The notes below the pieces were generated by a model, which saw only the letters and a program-made list of their open reading frames with translations, made no database searches and was not told the DNA's origin. Both the position numbers and the translations under genes were made by a program. DNA of 64,000 nt from an uncultured Rhizobium sp. GTDB taxonomy: Bacteria > Pseudomonadota > Alphaproteobacteria > Rhizobiales > Rhizobiaceae. Below are positions 60,714-64,000 of the stretch, in pieces; positions within the stretch are counted from its first letter, which is position 1, and the number at the start of each line of letters is the position of its first letter. The stretch covers positions 1 to 64,000 of the forward strand of contig CAMFIE010000016.1 of NCBI GenBank assembly GCA_945952315.1, given 5' to 3'.

Positions 60714-60782
60714 ACTCCTGTCCCTTGTAACCTTGATTTCTATTGGTCGGTTGCATTGAGGCGGGCTTTGATTTGCAATACT

Positions 60783-60838
60783 TGTATCGTCACGATACAT
60801 CTTTGACGATTGAAGAGGCTCCGCTTCGGAGCCTCTTC
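60783..60838 (+). terminator. Palindrome and terminator-like hairpin before deoB
   Basis: TGTATCGTCACGATACA (60783-60799) is an exact 17-bp palindrome with a single central base, a possible operator. Just after it GAAGAGGCTCCG (60812-60823) pairs with 60827-60838 around CTT, probably terminating the pilus transcript; T-run is short. deoB begins 28 bp later. Confidence 0.6.
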
Positions 60839-60866
60839 TTCGTTCAGGCAAGGCATGGCGGTTGAT

Positions 60867-62087
60867 ATGGCGCGCGCTTTTCTTTTTGTGCTCGATTCCT
60901 TCGGTATTGGCGGCGCGCCGGATGCGGCAAGTTATGGAGACCGCGGCGCCGACACGCTCGGGCATATTGCCGAATTCTGCGCCTCGGGGGCTGCAGACCG
61001 TGCAGGCCTGCGGGAAGGCCCGCTGAAACTGCCCAACATGTCGGCCCTTGGCCTGCTCGAAGCGGCCAATCTCGCCGCCGGGCACTATCCCGCCGGAATG
61101 CCGCGTCCGGAGCGGGTCTTTGGCCTGCATGGTGCGGCAAGTGAGGTCTCGAACGGCAAGGACACACCCTCGGGACACTGGGAAATAGCCGGAACGCCGG
61201 TTACGTTCGACTGGGGTTATTTTCCGGCCGATGGTGACGCCTTCGCGCCGGATCTCGTGCGCGATATCTGCGAGAAGGGTGATGTGCCGGGTATCCTCGG
61301 CAATTGCCATGCCTCCGGCACAGAGATCATCGCCCGCCTCGGCGAGGAACATATCCGCACCGGCATGCCCATCTGCTATACATCGTCGGACTCCGTCTTC
61401 CAGATTGCCGCGCACGAGCAGCATTTCGGACTCGACCGGCTGATCGCCTTCTGCCAGATCGTCCGCGAAATCATCAATCCGCTCAATATCGGACGGGTCA
61501 TCGCCCGGCCCTTCATTGGCAGCAATGCCTCGAATTTCGAACGCACCGGAAATCGCCGCGATTTCTCCGTGCTGCCGCCCGAACCGACGCTTCTGGATCG
61601 GGTCGTCGCGTCCGGCCACAAGGTGCATGCGGTGGGCAAGATCGGCGATATCTTTGCCCATCAGGGCGTGTCGCAGGTGATCAAGGCCAATGGCAATAGT
61701 GCGATCATGGAGGCGACTCTGAAGGCCATGGAAGCATCCGAGCAGGGCGATCTGGTCTTTTCCAATTTTGTCGATTTCGACATGATCTATGGTCATCGCC
61801 GGGATGTGCCGGGTTATGCGGCCGCGCTCGAAGCCTTCGACAGGCGGCTGCCCGAGGTGCATCGGCGCATGCGCCCGGGGGATATCGCATTGCTGACGGC
61901 GGATCACGGCTGTGATCCCACCTGGCGCGGCAGCGACCATACCCGTGAACGCGTGCCGATCATGGCCTTCGGTCCGGGCCTGCGGGCACGGCTGATAGGG
62001 GTGCGCAGCACCTTTGCCGATATCGGTGAAACAATTGCCCATCATCTCGGCATTCCTGCCGGAAAGCATGGAAGGAGCTTCCTTTGA
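60867..62087 (+). CDS. deoB: Phosphopentomutase
   Basis: The 406-residue mutase interconverts (deoxy)ribose 1- and 5-phosphate. It has the metal-dependent alkaline-phosphatase fold: [20 protein letters not shown] (first Asp ligand), [15 protein letters not shown] with the phosphorylated Thr, [24 protein letters not shown] and [19 protein letters not shown] with the remaining ligands. The start at 60867 matches the usual length; an ATG four codons upstream is possible. The adenosine deaminase gene overlaps its end by four bases. Confidence 0.95.
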   Translation: MARAFLFVLDSFGIGGAPDAASYGDRGADTLGHIAEFCASGAADRAGLREGPLKLPNMSALGLLEAANLAAGHYPAGMPRPERVFGLHGAASEVSNGKDTPSGHWEIAGTPVTFDWGYFPADGDAFAPDLVRDICEKGDVPGILGNCHASGTEIIARLGEEHIRTGMPICYTSSDSVFQIAAHEQHFGLDRLIAFCQIVREIINPLNIGRVIARPFIGSNASNFERTGNRRDFSVLPPEPTLLDRVVASGHKVHAVGKIGDIFAHQGVSQVIKANGNSAIMEATLKAMEASEQGDLVFSNFVDFDMIYGHRRDVPGYAAALEAFDRRLPEVHRRMRPGDIALLTADHGCDPTWRGSDHTRERVPIMAFGPGLRARLIGVRSTFADIGETIAHHLGIPAGKHGRSFL

Positions 62088-63052
62088 CCCTTCATCTCAA
62101 GAAGGCCGAGCTGCACTGCCACCTGGAAGGGGCAGCTCCCCCCGCCCTCGTGCTTGAGCAGGCCGCCCGCTATGGCGTTGATACGTCTCGTTTTCTCAAG
62201 GACGGGAGCTATGTCTGGAAGGACTTTGCAGAATTCATCGCCTGCTATGATGAAGTCGCCGGTGTTTTTCGCACGGAGGAAGACTATGCGCTTCTCACAG
62301 AGACCTATCTCGCAGAACTTTCTGCCATAAACACGATCTATAGCGAGCTGTTTGTCTCGCCGGATCATGGCGACCGCATCGGACTTGGTGCGGACAATTA
62401 TATCGCGGGCGTCTGCGAGGGTATTCGCCGGGCGAAGGCCGCAAGCGGGATCGAATGCCGGCTGGTGGTGGTCGGCGAGCGCCATTTCGGACCAGACCGG
62501 GTCATTGCCGCCGCGCGCTATGCTGCGCGACGAGACAATCCGCTGATCACCGGCTTCAACATGGCAGGCGAGGAGCGCATGGGCCGCGTTGCGGATTATG
62601 CGGCGGCCTTTGATATTGCCCGTGACGCGGGGCTCGGGATCACGATCCATGCGGGGGAAGTCTGCGGGGCTTTTTCGGTCGCCGATGCGCTCGATCTGGT
62701 CAGGCCGTCACGGATCGGCCATGGCGTGCGCGCCATCGAGGATTCCGCACTCGTTGACCGTCTGGCGTCCCTTGGAACCGTCCTCGAAGTCTGCCCCGGC
62801 TCGAATGTGGCGCTCAATGTCTTTCCCGATTTCGAAAGCCATCCCTTGCGCCGTCTGAAGGAGGCGGGCGTGAAGGTGACGATCAGTTCCGACGATCCGC
62901 CCTTCTTCCATACATCGCTGAAGCGCGAATACGAGCTTGCGGCCACAGCCTTCCGTTTCTCCGAGCAGGAAATCAACGCGCTGACGCGCACCGCTCTTCA
63001 GGCTGCCTTTGTGGATGAACCGACCCGAGCCCGCCTTCTGGCCATGATCTGA
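62084..63052 (+). CDS. add: Adenosine deaminase
   Basis: The 322-residue enzyme starts with TTG at 62084 in the TTGA overlap with deoB, after GAAGGAGC. Zinc and catalytic motifs are [13 protein letters not shown] (HxH), TIHAGEVCG (His and catalytic Glu), [11 protein letters not shown] (His) and ISSDDPPFF (paired Asp). It deaminates adenosine and deoxyadenosine to inosine forms, feeding the deoB step. Confidence 0.94.
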   Translation: MTLHLKKAELHCHLEGAAPPALVLEQAARYGVDTSRFLKDGSYVWKDFAEFIACYDEVAGVFRTEEDYALLTETYLAELSAINTIYSELFVSPDHGDRIGLGADNYIAGVCEGIRRAKAASGIECRLVVVGERHFGPDRVIAAARYAARRDNPLITGFNMAGEERMGRVADYAAAFDIARDAGLGITIHAGEVCGAFSVADALDLVRPSRIGHGVRAIEDSALVDRLASLGTVLEVCPGSNVALNVFPDFESHPLRRLKEAGVKVTISSDDPPFFHTSLKREYELAATAFRFSEQEINALTRTALQAAFVDEPTRARLLAMI

Positions 63053-63185
63053 CCGGAAACTGCGCGGAAGGGCTGTTGATGAGCAGGCAAAAACCTGCTC
63101 CACACTTGCGATGTTGCGGCATTCCATGGAAGAAAATGGCCAAGGCAGAAGAATGCAAGAACAAAAGACCGGAAGGCAGGCTCCC

Positions 63186-63815
63186 ATGGAAGGCGTTACC
63201 GTAATCAATCACCCGCTGGTTCAGCACAAGCTCACGCTGATGCGCCGCAAGGAAACCTCGACGGCCAGTTTCCGTCGGCTGCTGCGCGAAATCTCGACGC
63301 TGCTTTGCTACGAGGTCACGCGGGACCTGGAACTGACCATGGAAAGCATCGAAACCCCGTTGCAGGTGGTGGACATGCCGGTTCTTGAGGGTAAGAAGCT
63401 TGTATTCGCGTCGATCCTGCGTGCCGGCAACGGGCTTCTGGAAGGGATGCTCGAACTCGTGCCTTCCGCGCGCGTGTCCCATATCGGTGTTTACCGCGAC
63501 CATGAGACGCTGCAGCCGGTGGAATATTACTTCAAGGCTCCGGAAAGCCTGAATGAACGGCTGGTGATCGTCGTCGATCCGATGCTTGCGACGGGGAACT
63601 CCTCGATAGCGGCAATCGACAAGCTGAAGGAACGGGGAGCGAAGAACATCCGCTTCCTCTGCCTGCTTGCGGCCCCCGAAGGCATCCGGAATTTCCGCGA
63701 AGTGCATCCGGATGTGCCGGTCTATACGGCTTCCATCGACAGCCATCTCAACGAAAAGGGCTACATCGTACCCGGTCTCGGCGATGCGGGCGACCGCATG
63801 TATGGCACGAAGTAG
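63186..63815 (+). CDS. upp: Uracil phosphoribosyltransferase
   Basis: The 209-residue enzyme makes UMP from uracil and PRPP. It has [28 protein letters not shown], the PRPP loop [40 protein letters not shown] and the uracil-binding tail [19 protein letters not shown] chose ATG 63186 ([10 protein letters not shown]), the family's usual start, over an earlier ATG at 63111. Confidence 0.96.
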   Translation: MEGVTVINHPLVQHKLTLMRRKETSTASFRRLLREISTLLCYEVTRDLELTMESIETPLQVVDMPVLEGKKLVFASILRAGNGLLEGMLELVPSARVSHIGVYRDHETLQPVEYYFKAPESLNERLVIVVDPMLATGNSSIAAIDKLKERGAKNIRFLCLLAAPEGIRNFREVHPDVPVYTASIDSHLNEKGYIVPGLGDAGDRMYGTK

Positions 63816-63849
63816 CCTCCAAAGGATTGATTTACCAATATAATAAAAC

Positions 63850-63880
63850 AGGCCGTGGAAAGGCGATGTTTCCACGGCCT
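63850..63880 (+). terminator. Intrinsic terminator of upp
   Basis: AGGCCGTGGAAA (63850-63861) pairs perfectly with TTTCCACGGCCT (63869-63880) around a 7-base loop, followed by TAACTTT. It lies 35 bp after the upp stop. Confidence 0.85.
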
Positions 63881-63954
63881 TAACTTTGCCGCTTAGCAAG
63901 ATTTTGATTTGCAACAATTAGGCTCGCCTTACTCAAGAAGAAGGACGACCTTCC

Positions 63955-64000
63955 ATGAATGCACGGGATCTGGTTCTGTTGACGATAGGCGTGGTGGCGG
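63955..64000 (+). CDS. Start of a membrane protein gene, cut by the window
   Basis: MNARDLVLLTIGVVA is readable, preceded by AAGAAGGACGACCTTCC. A short charged N-terminus leading into a hydrophobic segment resembles EamA-type transporters, but 15 residues are too few for a safe call. Confidence 0.4.
   Translation, partial: MNARDLVLLTIGVVA

Noticed and set aside
1-64000. CRISPR arrays, prophage, rRNA or tRNA genes
   Set aside because: No regularly spaced repeats, phage structural or integrase genes, or recognisable RNA gene sequence were seen on reading; short tRNA-like folds were not computed.

Overview
The window looks like chromosome of a Rhizobiales bacterium, probably Rhizobiaceae or a close relative. 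The evidence is the Cpa/Tad pilus block lying next to deoB-add-upp, the separate putR/putA pair, and the rhizobial ehuABCD-eutABCDE gene order. Genus cannot be fixed by reading alone. The first 10.6 kb reads differently: its gene content resembles Rhodobacterales transport islands and its edges are broken, so I take it to be acquired DNA.

Region 1 (1-11608) is a mosaic island. It opens with the end of an IS3-like element cutting dhaK, followed on the minus strand by the remains of an operon (truncated ATPase, permease, NMT1/SsuA-type binding protein, dhaK). At about 2765 this is joined back to back to the last codons of a mannonate dehydratase gene (uxuA). Next comes an intact plus-strand sugar operon: LacI-type regulator, binding protein, two permeases, a family-2 glycoside hydrolase and a UgpC/MalK-type ATPase. 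It closes with a decayed IS481-family element and a 215-bp internally deleted IS3-like element. The outer end of that small element is a direct repeat of the window's first 55 bases.

Region 2 (11609-28541) is a full ectoine/hydroxyectoine import and catabolism cluster. From right to left it has a MocR-type regulator (enuR), a polar-amino-acid-type ABC importer (ehuABCD), eutABCDE and an EamA transporter. Beyond these lie an orphan LivJ-type binding protein, an Lrp/AsnC regulator, a diaminobutyrate transaminase-like gene, an aldehyde dehydrogenase (DoeC-like) and aspartate ammonia-lyase. The predicted route is ectoine -> N-acetyl-diaminobutyrate -> diaminobutyrate -> aspartate semialdehyde -> aspartate -> fumarate. 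The last gene is dead here: an in-frame amber codon plus loss of its 3' end at the IS. A repeated 14-bp motif, AATATCATGACAAT and variants, marks both the ehuA and enuR promoters.

Region 3 (28674-32212) holds two same-orientation ISL3-family elements of 1645 bp with identical transposases, 41 bp apart, followed by the 3' remnant of an unidentified gene.

Region 4 (32329-38285) is a small amino-acid module: an FCD-type GntR regulator, a DUF534/TrpX-type binding protein with its ATPase and permease, kynureninase, and a threonine-dehydratase-like PLP enzyme. It predicts uptake and cleavage of kynurenine or a relative. Region 5 (38309-48090) is ordinary core genome: putR/putA, a DUF442 protein, a small alpha/beta hydrolase, a PPK2 kinase, a secreted protein, an NlpC/P60 peptidase, a MarR-like regulator and an M17 aminopeptidase.

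Region 6 (48289-60713) encodes a Flp/Tad pilus: tadD on the plus strand, two flp pilin genes and cpaABCDEF-tadBC on the minus strand, then a stand-alone secretin N-domain protein and two TadE/F-like pseudopilins on the plus strand. Region 7 (60867-64000) is nucleoside salvage (deoB, add, upp), followed by the start of one more gene cut by the window edge. I see no rRNA, tRNA, CRISPR array or phage.
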